Numbered from the stretch's first letter, positions 46,030 through 58,275 are shown. The stretch: DNA of 64,000 nucleotides from Ectocarpus siliculosus (GCA_000310025.1 FN648545.1:2763-66762); one strand, 5' to 3'. The notes: generated from the letters alone by a model not told the origin. Translations and numbers: made by a program.

Positions 46030-47100
46030 TTGGCAGCACGTATTTTTGGGGGGATTGGGTATGAAAACCCATGTACATGTTGCGGTGGTGCAAGCTGGGC
46101 TGAGAGGTTGCGACACAACGTTCATGATGGACGTAGTGTTTGGTACTGCCAAGAAGGGGAAGCCATTGCCGATCCTGATGCGGTGGGACTTTTGCCCGAC
46201 GCTGATCACTCCGGGTTTGGTTGCGAAGCCTTCGCTTGCAGTCTGGCATGAAACAGCACCTTGCTTCCTCACCGGTGTCGTGACGACGGTGACTAAAATC
46301 GCCATACACGGACGTATCCCTCTCGAGTGGGCCTGGCCAAACCCTCGGACCCTAACCCTACCTACGGCACGACGGCCCCGGACTCATCTACAATGGGCAA
46401 TCAAGTCGCCTGGGGTACGGCCAGTCAAGCGTCGAATGATGCTGTTCAACGCATGGTGCAGGTTAGAATTTTGCAGGGCATGGGTGACGACGTGTTTGAG
46501 CGTTCAGTTAGGAACTTTCCCGGTTCGCGTGACTACACCAAGATTTTAACTCACTTACGAGGAGGCAGAAAGCTAACTGTAAGAATAGGTTCATTATATT
46601 TGGATGGCACAGAGGTGCCAAGGTGCCGATCCTTGCGAAGTTGCCAGTTCCTGTGCGTAAAGGTTAAAATATATTCTGGGCCTAATTAAAAACGCACTCG
46701 CCGTGCAAAGACTCCGGTCCGTGTGTGTCTGAACAATAAAATTTATACGCGGATGCCGTTGTTGTTGTTGTTGTTGTGGTTGTGGTTGTGGTTGTGGTTG
46801 TGGTTGTGGTCGTTAGGGTTGTTTTTGTCTTCTCAATAGAAGAGACCGTTCCGGTATTGCACAGCGGGGGCTGCCGGTGGACGCTTGATACTCATCCCTC
46901 TCTCCCTCTCCCGCGCCACTGCAATTGTCACTTCCTGTAGGTACTTGACGAAGGTCAAGGCGATGGACCCCACGGACAACTATGGCATATACTCGGACGA
47001 CGCCAGGGTTCGAAACGAGACTTGGAAAGGATATATTAAATGGATCAAACGGCGCTACTGGAGGGAGCACAACAAGAGCATTGACGCTTCAAACAAATGA
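46030..47100 (+). other. Possible unrecognised gene fragments
   Basis: Three protein-like stretches lie on the + strand: 46,030-46,251 (Cys-rich, NPCTCCGGASWAERLRHN); about 46,393-46,690 (NQVAWGTASQASNDAVQRM, then FPGSRDYTKIL); and 46,940-47,100 (MDPTDNYGIYSDDARVRNET, then GYIKWIKRRYWREHN and a stop). The last follows a plausible acceptor (CACTTCCTGTAG). I recognise no family, and a longer overlapping ORF (45,902-46,549) lies in another frame, so which frame is used, if any, is unclear. Confidence 0.3.
46757..46860. repeat. (GTT)n(GTTGTG)n with anchored tail
   Basis: GTT and GTTGTG runs are followed by GTTTTTGTCTTCTCAATAGA and ACCGTTCCG, matching the tail after the GTT run at 12,713-12,766. 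Confidence 0.7.
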
Positions 47101-47354
47101 AGTTCCACAAGGTGCGTTGTAGATAGGAAAAGTGGCGTAATCTCCTGCTGTTTTCTTATTCCAGGGGTGCGTTTCTCTGTGGGTTTGCTCAGCATGAAGA
47201 CTAGAAAGCTACGAGCTGAACAGAACGTTAGGCTTTGATGCTGACATGGTCCGTTATGGTCCGTTAGGCATGTTTAGCTCAACTCTGACACGGTTATTGG
47301 TGATACAACAACATTTCTACCTGTTTCTCTCGCTCAGGCTCTCTTATTCATCCC

Positions 47355-47402
47355 CCCCCCCCCCTCTCTCTCTCTTTCTCTCTCTTTCTCTCTCTCTCTC
47401 TC
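47355..47402. repeat. C-run and CT microsatellite
   Basis: A run of about 14 C followed by (CT)n with TTT interruptions. The surrounding 47,101-47,354 and 47,403-47,720 hold no recognised gene. Confidence 0.9.
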
Positions 47403-49171
47403 GATCTGTGTGTCTTAGTGTACCTGTTGTTCCATCCATGTCCATGTGCTCCTCCCTCCCTCTCTCTCACACGCGCGGGCACACACATTTGGCTTTCGCT
47501 CCTTCTCTCGCATAACGGATGTGTTGTGCTTATGTGTAAGAAAGTTTCCTTCGCTGCCTGTCGTTCATTGCACATGAGGTGAGACTGAAACAAGATGGCA
47601 TGTTGCGTGCAGTATTGCTCCTTCTTTGATTTTCCGGTCTCGTTCGGGAGAATTTATCGAGTCTATGAGCCACTACACCAACCAGTAGGTATTTGTTATG
47701 TCCTTGTCCATTCACTGTGTGTAATTTGTTTGGCCATGCACCACTCGTCCCCCCCCGTCTAACCTAAATATACGTTGTCGGCCCGTTGTCTCCCACATGA
47801 TCGGCAAGGGGGGCGTGGCTTCCACCGATCAGCAAAGGGGGCGTGGCTTCCACCGACGGTTGTTTTCGGAGGATAGAGGACAATAGAGAGGGGCGGCACA
47901 GTGGGGAAGTTGAGAGGACGCTTGAGACCGCGTCATGATGGCGTGCGGTTGAATGGAGGTGACGCTTGGCTTAGGCGAGGACAGCTAGCTATAGGTACTA
48001 GCTTGCTGCTGTTATCCCTGTCAAGTCCGGCCGCGTAGTCTGTGCACGTAGCCCTAGCGGGTGGAGAAGTAGAAAGGTTTTATTTTTTTTTGAATTGGTC
48101 GGCAGATGGCATGGACGACAGGTAGAACCACCGTGCGGTGGTAGTAGCGAAAATGGTTAACGATGTGTATTTCATGTGTCCGCCGCCATCGGCGCGTTTT
48201 CGTCCCGAACTAATAACTCCGAAAGCTGGACGCGGAGCCTTTCGGTTAGGAATGCCACTGGCAACGAGATGAATGCAAGAATCACGTGTGAGATTTGCCA
48301 AGCTTCTTCTTCTCCGTGTGTCTCGCCATGTAGTAGGCCGTTTGTAGACGGCACCAAATGTGAACTTGTGTTGCACTTGGGGCACAGTACGGTGTCGAGA
48401 TGATGTTTGGGTTAGGAGAAGACCCAAGTGAGCAGGACTCAGTTTTTTTGTGTGTGCTCCCCACTACTTCTTGTAGAATAGTGGGCGGAGCTGTCAAAAG
48501 CACACGCACGCAAGGTATCAACCAGGGTAAGTCACGTAATTCAAAACTCGTTTTTTGGCCACAACCAGCGAACAACGTGGACCTCGTTTTAGGCCACAAC
48601 CAACCAACAACGTGGACCGCTAAAACCTCATAACCCACACAGAACGTTGATGTGGGCCCAGTCGAGCCGAGGACCATCCATATATAAATATATATGCATG
48701 CATGTACGGCAGTAATGCAGCAATGCATTCCGCACGAATAACAGGATTTTTTCCACGCTCACCGGAGACAACCACCCCGCTTCCGTGCTCAATCAACATA
48801 ATTACTACAACAACCGTAAGTACAACATCACTTCGTCCTGTTACCCTTATGTCAAAGGCACCTTGGTCGGGATCAGACCTTACTTTCCTTATGTGGACAC
48901 TACTGGCCCACAGAAACAAATGCTACGCACCCTTTCGAATGCTGTCGCAGAGAGAGAGGCTATGAACGACTGACTGGGACCTACCTAAGTTTGCAACCTT
49001 CAGCCATCCAACCAACAACACCCAAAAAAAAAGTGATTCTTCATGTTTTAATTTTGTACAAATTTGGATCTTCTCTCTCCTACCACTCCCTACGTGGAAC
49101 ATGTCCACGCGCGCTGGTCCGCACACCCTGGACCTGCACAGTGCTTCCGGGGTGCGTGTCCCCCCCCGTCT
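47403..49171. other. No gene recognised; short repeats
   Basis: A GGGGGCGTGGCTTCCACCGA unit occurs twice (47,811 and 47,839). ACAACGTGGACC occurs twice (48,573 and 48,608). A - frame at 48,172-48,357 has a hydrophobic helix (ISHVILAFISLPVAFLTERL), and a + frame at 48,785-48,973 ends YFPYVDTTGPQKQMLRTL... and a stop. Neither joins into a recognisable gene. The last ~300 bp are probably the 3' flank of the DUF7869 gene. Confidence 0.35.
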
Positions 49172-52100
49172 CTACTCCGCTCTCCTGTCCACCCCCATGT
49201 AGTCTGTCGTTCTTATGTTCTTCTCAGGCTGCTGCATGGTATCGACTTCCTTATTGAGGTCGTTGTCCTCCTCTTCCCCCTCCTCCTCCTCTTCCTCCTC
49301 CTCCTCCTCCTCCTCCTCCTCCTCCTCCTCCTCCTCCCCCTCTCGTTCGGTTCGCAGCCGCCCCTTGCCTTTCTTTCCTCCTTCGGTGACGATGTTGGCT
49401 GCCCCGCCCGGATTGTCGCACCCGCCACCACCCCCATCCTCATCATCCGCGGCCGTAAGTTGGTTTGCCGTCTTAATGGCTTGTTTGACGTGTGCCGGAA
49501 TTTTGGACCCTCCCGAGATGAGAGCGGAGGACGTCGCTACTATCCCGGACACAGGCTCCCACGACGAGTCCGGCAGTAGCTTGCGACGAGAGTTCACACG
49601 GGAAGTCGCGTCCCCTGCTATGTAGGTAGGAGAGAAGGACGCTCCGGCGTACGTGTCGAAGGACACATTCACCGCGCTGTCGACCAGGCGTTTCCTAGGG
49701 GTGTACCAGTGAAGAGCTACCTCCTCCTGCCCGTCAATTTCGCGCTTGTCGATGACCTTTCCCACAAGAAAAAGGGCTCCATCCGACAGAAAGAACGAGA
49801 AAGAGTGCATTGTGCCATGTGCCCATGTCTGTTTATCCCGCAGCCGCCGCCCCCCCCCCTGGGCGGCACGGCAACTTTGTTGATGCTGCCGTAGACGTTC
49901 ATCGAGATCGTCTCCGAACGAGCTGTCGTCGTCCTCGTCGGAGAGACCGTGTGAGAGACCCCCCTCATCGCCACCGTCGTCCAGGTCTGGTTCAGAGTCG
50001 TCGCCGGAGACCTGAAGAGGAAGCCAGGATGTGTCCAGGTCGAATGCCTTGGTTCCCGTCGTCCTTAATATTCTGAGGCTGTCGGCGTGATCCAGCTTGA
50101 CGCGCTTTTGCTTTTCCGGGTCTGGATCCATTAAGGCGCGTAGTAGTTCGGGACAACGGTTTTGCAACGCTTGAGAGCTTTGTTTCTTGCAGCATCATGT
50201 CATTGACAAAGGCGAACAACGAACGCAGGATACGTCATTACCAGGGCTCTTGTACGGCAAGCAACATATTAGGATACTCTCGTTGAACGATATTGCGAAA
50301 AAAAACGAAAACGTACCGCCGACGTAGGCGACTGGTAGCTTCTGCCACGAGGCTTGTTGGCGCAGCTCTACCCGGTGAATTATTTCATCCTGGACCAGTT
50401 TGAGCTCGTAGGGCGGGGTTGACTCCAAGTGCACTGCATGTGCGTGCATCAGGCGCCAAGGGCTGAATCCGTCCCCACTCCCCACCGTCTTCCCATCTTC
50501 GCTGAAGCCTAACCAGTCCTCGTGGTGCATCTTCATCTTTACCGTCACCACCATCGAGGGCCCCTCCTTGTAGATTTTGAAAGCTTGGTAGTTGGTGATG
50601 TTTGGGATGCGTCGTGTTACGGGAGCCACCAGGTCCTTGAAGTTGGCGAGGTTTTCTAGGGTCCGGCATTTTACTTGTACCTTTTTGTAGCCGCGTCTGA
50701 AGGCGTCCCCCCGCTCCTCTCGCGTGAAGATGTCGACCCCTTTCACCGCTTTGGCGAAGCTTCGCATCAAAATGGCGCAAATATGACGTGGGCAAAAGGG
50801 GGGGGCACGAGACGAACAAGAAAGGTTGGGGTGTCTTTTGTAAATGGTTGACGTCGGGATTTAATTGTCGGCAAGATGAAGATGTGGATATACGCCTTAG
50901 ATCAACCGCACCCCGAGGACAAAGGCTCGATCACGAGGGATATACATTTATTTCATCAACAAATAGTAGGCGCTGCAAGACGAAAAATGTAACGTCCCTC
51001 GAACGCACAGTGGATACATACTATACGTCGACCATCCTGTGCAATATTCTTATGTGTTTCTTCCGCGACGACTACTCACCAGGAGAAAATCTGGTCGATC
51101 TGGATGTGGGTGTGGCCAACCATCATGACGCAGAGCGTGACCGTCCTCATGATTCCCCGACCAACCATCGCTGCCAAAATGCCCATGAGGTAGTTGTTCT
51201 TGTTCTCGGCGACAGTGTTGTCCACCTGCACGGTCACGTCTCCCAGGGCATGTTCCCAGGAGAGGGTCAGTTCCATGAACTGGTAGTACAGCGCCGTTGC
51301 GACGAGATTTGTACCTGCGACGGAAAAACGTGTCACGCCCCCATAGCACGAGAACATACATGGTGAGAATAAAACGTACATACATGACGATGTCCGCAAA
51401 TTCATTGGGTTTATGATACCTAGCTGTCTTTTTATCTCGCGCCACGTAGAACTAGACTTGTGCCGCGGCCCAAGCCAAACGGCGATACGCGTTGAAAGGA
51501 CAACATCAATGCAACTGGGATCAAAACCAATGAAGGCGGCGGTCGCCAATCAACGTAAATATAACGCGACTGCCAAGCGTACTATCCCTGCGTTAGAGGT
51601 GTGAGCATGGCAGTCGGGCATACTGCCTGCGCGCGGCAATGCACCCTAACACCAACCGACGCAAGCCTCATCACATCATCACCACGCAAGCCTCATCGCA
51701 TCATCACCGTAACTAACTGAGCAGTGTCGTAGCAAGCGGCGAACATTTCGACCATGAACGAACATGCAATGAAAGAGTTTTATCTTCTCGCTACCGTCCG
51801 TGAATAGCTTGCTCCCTTCTACGTTCTCAGATGTAAAGTCTCCGACCCTGCTCGAACATGCCTCAAACGTGAGTCATCATGCGCACTCACCCGTGCCGAG
51901 AATCTGGGGGGCGAAGAACACGTTCATGACCATCCCGGCGACGAGCACATCGTATACCTTCGCGCGTTCGCCATACCCCCTGGAAAACAGGAATTAGACA
52001 GGGGGCTGTGCGAGCGCGCGATGGGGTGTGGGGTTGCGATTCCTCGTGTTGGATGAAGGGGCCGACGGGACTGTTACTACCACCTATTTCTTCTTTTCCT

Positions 52101-53540
52101 CACGACCGGTGACCTGTCCACGTTCGCTGATACCACGCTGATTTAAGTTAACGTAACCAATTACATTAAAGTATGTGTTTTCCGCGTAGCCTACTCGACA
52201 AATTGATACTACGTTACTAAAGCAACGGGTTCCCTTACTTGTCGTCGATCCCGTGAGCCTTGTCCTTGGACAGAGGGACAACGAAGTTGCTCTGGTTGGC
52301 GCCGTCCATCATGCAGTAGGGCTGGTCCCACGGCACCCCGTTCATCTTGGCATTCGCTGCAGCCGTCTTAAGTTTTGAGATTGCCTTCCGGTCGTTGCTC
52401 ACGTCCTGTCGACACGAACACGAAGGCACAGATTAGCTGCTCCGGTGTGCCCACCCCTGGAACCTCTTCTTGGGGAGGTAGGTGCGGTAGACAAGGGGTG
52501 TCTAATATATACTGTACATCCCCGGGTTTGTGCTGTGGCGTCTGTTCAAAAAACATGTTGGGTTGTGATGTCGTCGTATGACGCTGTAAACCACGCAAAT
52601 AGCAAATACATACATACGCACCTCCATGTGGTCGTCGTACCCCTTTCTCTTCAGGTCTTTCTCCGCCTCGTCCTGGATGCCTCTGGAGCCGGACTGCGTT
52701 CCGAAGATCCCAGACTTGAGGAGCGTGCAGATCTTGCAAAGCATGCAGTCTCCGGTTGGTTTCAACTTGAGATGGGGGAACTCTTGGGCCCATATCCTGT
52801 TGAAGTACTCGCGCGTGCAGAGGGCTGCGTCCAGTCCCACTAGCTCCCCGTGGAGCTCCTTCCGGGTATGGCTCTCGTACTCGTCAAACAACTCCTGTGA
52901 AGATGACAATAGTCGAAAAGAGAGGCGTGCATGGATGGTGGATGGATGCGGCTGCCAGTAGCAGTATTTACGTACTCCTGCTGTTGCTGTGGCAATGGCG
53001 ACTCGTCGATAGGTAGTGGTAGATAGAAGAGTACAGCAGCAGTAGGCTTGTATTACCAATCAGAAAAAGGCTAACAATTGGATAGACCACTCGGTCAGCG
53101 CGAACTGGTCAACAAATAAATGATATAATATTATCAAGTTACTGCGGATCGACCTTTTTTGTACCTGCGCGATGCTCCACACACACACCCACGACCACCA
53201 CCACCACCATGGAACAAGTCGGAAGGAAGTACGAACGAGAGTACACCACATACAGAAGACTAAAATTGTTGGCGTCTTTGGGCTATCCTTCCTTCCACAA
53301 ACTGAGGAGGGAGGGTAATGTTCCCTCCCGTCACAACCCAAATACATACGCGCAGTACATACATACATACAAACATACATGCATATGAAGTGCGTACACA
53401 TACATACATTTTCGTTCTTGAGGTAGAGGTACTTGTCGTCGGAATTCGGCATGTGCTGCGCGAACGTGTCCTGGTAGTGCTGAAGGAAGCCGATGGCCCT
53501 GTCCCTCTTGGGTGAATCTCTGGTCTTTTGCACAGGACAT
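49172..53540 (-). CDS. DUF7869-type protein, seven exons, possible transposase-like enzyme
   Basis: Exons on the - strand: 53,540-53,408; 52,894-52,622; 52,405-52,239; 51,979-51,891; 51,314-51,080; 50,759-50,317; 50,169-49,172. Every junction is GT-AG and every phase agrees, giving 778 residues from the first exon found. That exon starts in phase 2, so a 5' exon with the ATG is missing. Numbering from it: CMLCKICTLLKSG is a Cys pair near residue 105; MMDGANQSN (Asp169), VDNTVAENKN (Asp252) and GHTHIQIDQIFS (His288, Asp294) are the blocks that define DUF7869. Spacing and fold suggest an RNase H-like DDD site; this is my inference. The C-terminus is acidic, with a run of about 20 Glu encoded by a (CTC)n microsatellite. 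The head-to-head gene starts at 53,995. Length and integrity suggest a functional or recently functional gene. Confidence 0.8.
49258..49346. repeat. (CTC)n microsatellite encoding poly-Glu
   Basis: About 89 bp of near-pure CTC/CCT. On the - strand it is in frame in the last exon of the DUF7869-type gene and encodes the Glu run. Triplet length changes would keep the frame. Confidence 0.9.
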
Positions 53541-53787
53541 CTATAGACAGACCCGTCAACACACAATTATGAACGATACGGGAGTGACAACATGCACGAA
53601 CGGGAAAGACGTCGTCAGCCAAAGGCCAAAGGACAAGTACAAGTGAGCTGCCCGCTCATCGAATGTACGTATGTATGTATTAGACAGCTATCTACTACTT
53701 ACTGCTGCTGCAATCTCTACAAACGTACTATATCTTACGTACTCTATGTCTATCTTGAGAGCAGCATACCTGTAGTAGTACTGCTTA

Positions 53788-53960
53788 GGGGCGTTTTATA
53801 CATTCCAAATTTTTGTTCAAATATTTCCAAATATTTGGCGCCAAAAATTTGGAACCGACCGGCTCATTTTATACGTGCTGCAGCTGGTCTTCCAATTTGT
53901 CCAAATTTATGGTGCCGCTTGCCTGGTGCCAACAAGCACGACACACACACACACCCAACA
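53788..53960. promoter_or_regulatory. Left terminal and subterminal repeats, likely promoter of the partner gene
   Basis: AT-rich stretch with repeated CCAAATTT/AAATTTGG-type motifs (CCAAATTTTTGTTC, TTTCCAAATATTTGG, AAAAATTTGGAACC, GTCCAAATTTATGG) and two TTTTATAC copies. The 26-bp core at 53,797-53,822 matches the right end inverted. Such subterminal motif clusters are where transposase or its partner binds in several DNA transposons. The ATG of the partner gene is at 53,995. Confidence 0.65.
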
Positions 53961-53994
53961 CCTTCGCCGTCAACACCTCCACAACCAAGACACC

Positions 53995-56900
53995 ATGGCA
54001 GACAGCACAAAGGGACGCCCTGCTGGTCGCAGGGTGGCTGCTACCCCAGCCAGATACAGAGAGCAGGGCTATCTTGGCGCTGCTGCCGGCGAAGGTTCGA
54101 GCGCGCGCGGAATGCTCCCAGGCATCTCTGGCGCAACGTCGGCGCTACACACCCCTGATCCATCTCCCCCTCCGGCGAGAGTCGCCACTGGGGCTAGGTC
54201 ATCAGGTCCTTCGAGCATGGAGGAAACCCTGCGTGATATCATGAGGGACGAGGCGGTCGGCGGCATTGGTGCCGGCGGCGTTGGTGTCGGCGGCGATGAT
54301 GGTGCCAGTGGCGACAGCAGTAGTGACGACTCCTTCGACACGGAACAGCCCTCCAGCAGCAACGGCGCGGCAACCGGAAGCTCGGCGCGCACGGCGCTTG
54401 ATGTACCCGTGCTCCCCGTCGTGATGGACAAGGGTAAAGCGCCGTCGAGGGCGAAATCTCAATCCCCAACACCGCAGCAGTCGGTGGCGTCCTCCACGAC
54501 CCAGAAGTCCCTCAAACGTAACCGCAACAAGCAGTACTCAGATTGGCCTGTCAGCCTCCTACAGATCGCTGTCCAGGCGCGAGGTATCTCCGGGCTTTCG
54601 AGGGAGAGGAGCAGCTCAGTGTTGGCGAAGGCCCTAGCCGGTGTCGACAAGGTGTGTGGGCGCCCAAGCCCCTACTCCGCGGATCTCGAGGATAAAGCAG
54701 CAGGTGGGAACGCTTCTGTGTGTTTGACTTTCCCCTATCATCCCACTGTTCATCTAGTCTACCTCTCTCTGTACTATCTCTCTCTCTCTCCCTCTCTCTC
54801 ACACACACACACAAAGCAAAGGGTTTGAGCCAGATGACCTTCCCCAAAACAAGAAACGTAGGGCTAGGGGAGAGCTATCCAGAGATTCTTGTCAAGATGA
54901 GGATCAGAATGATGGTAGCGAAAACAAGGAGGATAATGGTGAAAGTACTCCTAAACGAACTAGAGTATAAGGTAATAGCCTTGGTAGACGCGTCCAGTTT
55001 TCTTCTGTTGCTGCTGTTTCTGTCTTTGATCCGAAGGATAGTTTAGCCTCCCATATGCTGCCCCCTCACGGGGTCGCAGTTGTTCATGGCAGATAGAAGT
55101 GTTTTGTGTTTTCGACCGCACTAAGACTGACGTCTTTTCATTGGTCAGCCGGTTAGCGCGGTCGATGCTAATAATAAAGACACACACACACGACGAGAGA
55201 GCATGTGTAGGTGGTAGACTTCGCGCTATTTTGGTGCATGTCCCTACGGCTGCATCGGCACCAATGCCATGTGCACGAAAGCTCCAACCCTAACCACTTT
55301 TTTTCATGACACCTCTCTGCTCCACCCATGGTTGTCAACCTGCGTGCTTCCAGGTGGGACCTCGGCCTCCAAGCCCCTAACAGCGTCACCAGGGACCGTC
55401 GAGGTTCCGGAGGCCCTGGTTATGGCTCTGCGTAACGCCATTTGCAGCGGGGCGAGCATTAACCCGATGAAAATGATTGACTGGGAAGAGAATTCCTACC
55501 TCTCTAGTCGCGTTTTGGAGGTGATAGCGGATGAAGACCGCGCGTCAGGGGCCGGCGTCACCACCGCTGGCCGAAGGAAGAGCAAGCATTGCGTTCCCTG
55601 GGCGGTGGAGCTGATGGTCGCCGAGCGCTTCAGGGAGCGCCTTGCCGCGAGCAGGACGCAATTGTCTAGGACGGAGCTCGACAATAAGGAGACCGGCAAC
55701 AAGCGGTCGGTATACTTTGAGCTACGGAAGGACTTCAAGGACACGGACGTGGAGGTGAGGTCTGAATGTACACCGTTTCCGTTAGCCCGCAGGAACGTAT
55801 GTTGTCGAGGTTACGTAAAAGTCTAGTTCGTATGCTCACAGCTCACAGCAATCTAGCACCCAGGGTCAGGGGCTTGAATCCCGTGGAGAGGGAGATTTTA
55901 TTGCGAAGTGAGTTTTTATCTCGCGCCCGTGCTAGCGCTAGTGGGTGTGCACTCTTCTCGCATTTTGTCGAAGGCAAGGGCCGCGGGAGGGTGGGTTCAA
56001 GCTTTAGGGGGATGAACCTTTTTTGTGTGACAACGGGTTGTTGAGGTCCTACCCAGCAACAAGAACGTGTGCCAGCGCTCATTTTAAGGTATTGAAAAGA
56101 AAAGCGATGTGCTTCGTCAAATTCTATCGGCCTGGTGTTCCCCCATTTATCTCCCAACCTTTCCGCCTCCCCCCGAAAAAATATGTACAAAAAAATAACG
56201 CCCTTTTCCCTTGTTGCAGGTGGTCAAACACCTCCACGACGACGAGCAAATCACCGCGGCACAGATCGACCCGAACATAGTCCATCAGCCCAACATTTCG
56301 TACGACAAGTTCATAAACATGGTGAAAGAGGTGAACAAGGACTACGGCGACTGCTACCACAACATGAAGAAGTCTGGGAGTCACGACGAATGGTACTCCT
56401 TCTGCCGTGGTGAGGTCTGCTTCTTTTTTTTTTGTAATGGCCCTTGTGCAATAGGTGGTACAGATAACGGCACGTGTCGGAGGGGTATTCCTAGAGAAAA
56501 GACAGTGGTTGGTCCACGCGTCGGGAACTCTAGTGTTGAAATGTAGTTGAATGATATTTCTGTAGCGTGCACCGTACTATGCTTGGGACGATGCTGGAAC
56601 AATAGGGTTAGGGTTATACAGTTAACGTCGATCGAACATTTCTCAACCACGGCAGAATTCAATCAAAGACAAACAGGGGACTTGCCTTGTACCACCAGGT
56701 GTTGTGTTGCAGCGATAAAAAATACCGGTCGTGGTCATTCGAAACGTGGTTCGTCGAGAAATGAGTACTGTTCGGGCTCTTCGCCCTTGTTAGTTTTGGG
56801 TCATGTAATGTGCAAGTGTTCCTCTGTTGGTCGTGAACGCCCGATAAAGTACAGCCCCCGCCCCGCCCCCCGCCCCCCGACCTACTGCGGTTCCCCTCAT

Positions 56901-57762
56901 CACAAAGGGTTTCAATGATATGCCTTTGAATATCCCGATTTTTTCTTCATGTTGGCGATGCATCAATAACGCAGGGACTTTCCTCCCACAAATACGTGTG
57001 CGCTCTAAATGACATGAGCGGGTAGTACGTTTCCGCTTGCAAATTCCAGCACGACGACATACTTTCGTGGTGACATCCACTTCCGCTCAATGTCACATTA
57101 TTGCCGTCTAACGGGCGCCCCTCCCGCCCCCCCAACCCCCCCCAACTTGCCCTGCTCAAAACACCCTGAACGTCAAAATATCAGAAAACCTGGACACGTA
57201 CTACTTTGGACAGGTCATGGCCGAGTACCCGCAGATCCTCGCCGTGTGTGACCGGCTCCTGCCCGAAGACGTGCAACGGGAGAGCAGCGGCGTGGGGGGG
57301 GCGGCCGCCGGCCCTACCGGCGCCAAGGGAGCCGCTGCTGACGCGAAGAGGAGAGAGGACTCCAAACGCAGAGCGAGGGAGGACAACGCCCACCTCAAGC
57401 CCAAGAAAAAGCCGTCTAAGAACGCCGGCAGCGTGCAAGAGACGGCCGCGGCTGCCATGCACTCAGTGGCGTCGGGGCTTGGACTGCCCCCCGGCGGATT
57501 GAGCGAGCTGTTCCGGCCTGCGTCCGAACCCGCGCCCGCCGCAGCACCTTCTTCGTGGGACATCGTTGATGAGAAGACAGCAAAATTGGCGTTCTTCGAC
57601 ACGCTGTTTAATTCTTTTCAAGCCGCCACAAAAAATCTCAAAGAAGCCAAAGCAGAGGCGGCAGGCGGCGACAGCGCGGCACTGGAAATGGTCGGTTTTC
57701 TGGAAAAAAATATTGCGAAGATTAGAACCGAGATGGCTGAATGGGACAAGAGTCCCCTTTGA
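53995..57762 (+). CDS. Harbinger partner protein (putative DNA-binding accessory), four exons
   Basis: Exons: 53,995-54,703; 55,354-55,754; 56,220-56,409; 57,185-57,762. All junctions are GT-AG (CAG/GTGGGA, GAG/GTGAGG, CGTG/GTGAGG donors), phases 1, 0, 1, total 625 residues, no stops. The ATG is in good context (ACACCATGG). The first 180 residues are low-complexity Gly/Ser/Ala with acidic patches. Residues 187-218 (LLQIAVQARGISGLSRERSS...) look SAP-like, a weak call. Residues 240-460 are a compact conserved-looking block, with WYSFCRENLDTYYFGQVMAE near 428-447. A bipartite-like nuclear signal (KRREDSKRRAR, then KPKKKPSK) is at 488-512, and a predicted helical C-terminus follows. Its place inside the element, opposite the transposase, suggests the Myb/SANT-like partner role known for PIF/Harbinger, but no SANT domain is plainly visible. 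It could instead be a captured gene. Confidence 0.8.
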
Positions 57763-57977
57763 GGGACAGCCCGCGGTCCCTCAAAGATTCCACATGTGCG
57801 CGAGCGATCGATTGTGTCTTAGTGGCGGTTAGTGTAAGATCGTTCGTGTGTGGGCGGGGGAGGGAGAAGGCAGATCGCTTTCACTTGCCGTACCGTTTGT
57901 CTTTTGTCGGGTGGGTGTTTGACGAGTGTACCACGTGTAGAACACGCATGGAGAACGCGTAGCGCGCGCTTGATGTT

Positions 57978-58275
57978 CGATGTTTTTTTGGCCACGTACA
58001 GCAGTACCACTTGTCTTGTTTTGTTTGTGGTGTTTTTTTACAGATGACTACGGGGGGGGGGACACGCAGAGAGAACGTGTGGCGCACGACCATTATTTTT
58101 TTTTTTTTGCCACGTACAGCAGTACCACCTGTCTTTTTTTGTTGTTGTGCTTTTTTACAGATGACTACGGGGGGGGGGACACGCAGAGAGACCGTTGCAC
58201 CGTGTGGCGCATGACCAAAGTTTTTTTTTTGTAGCCACGTACAGCAGTACCACTTGCTTGTTTTTGGTCGGTGTG
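57978..58275. repeat. Tandem repeat, period 118-125 bp, about 2.5 units
   Basis: Each unit runs T-run, GCCACGTACAGCAGTACCAC, T/G-rich stretch, ACAGATGACTACGGGGGGGG, ACACGCAGAGAGA. Unit anchors are at 57,991, 58,109 and 58,234. It lies about 215 bp downstream of the partner gene's stop, in the convergent intergenic space. G-run and T-run length is likely unstable. Confidence 0.85.

Noticed and set aside
49064-49625. + strand ORFs with poly-Ser/Pro/Leu over the CTC tract
   Set aside because: Antisense shadows of the last exon of the DUF7869-type gene and its microsatellite.
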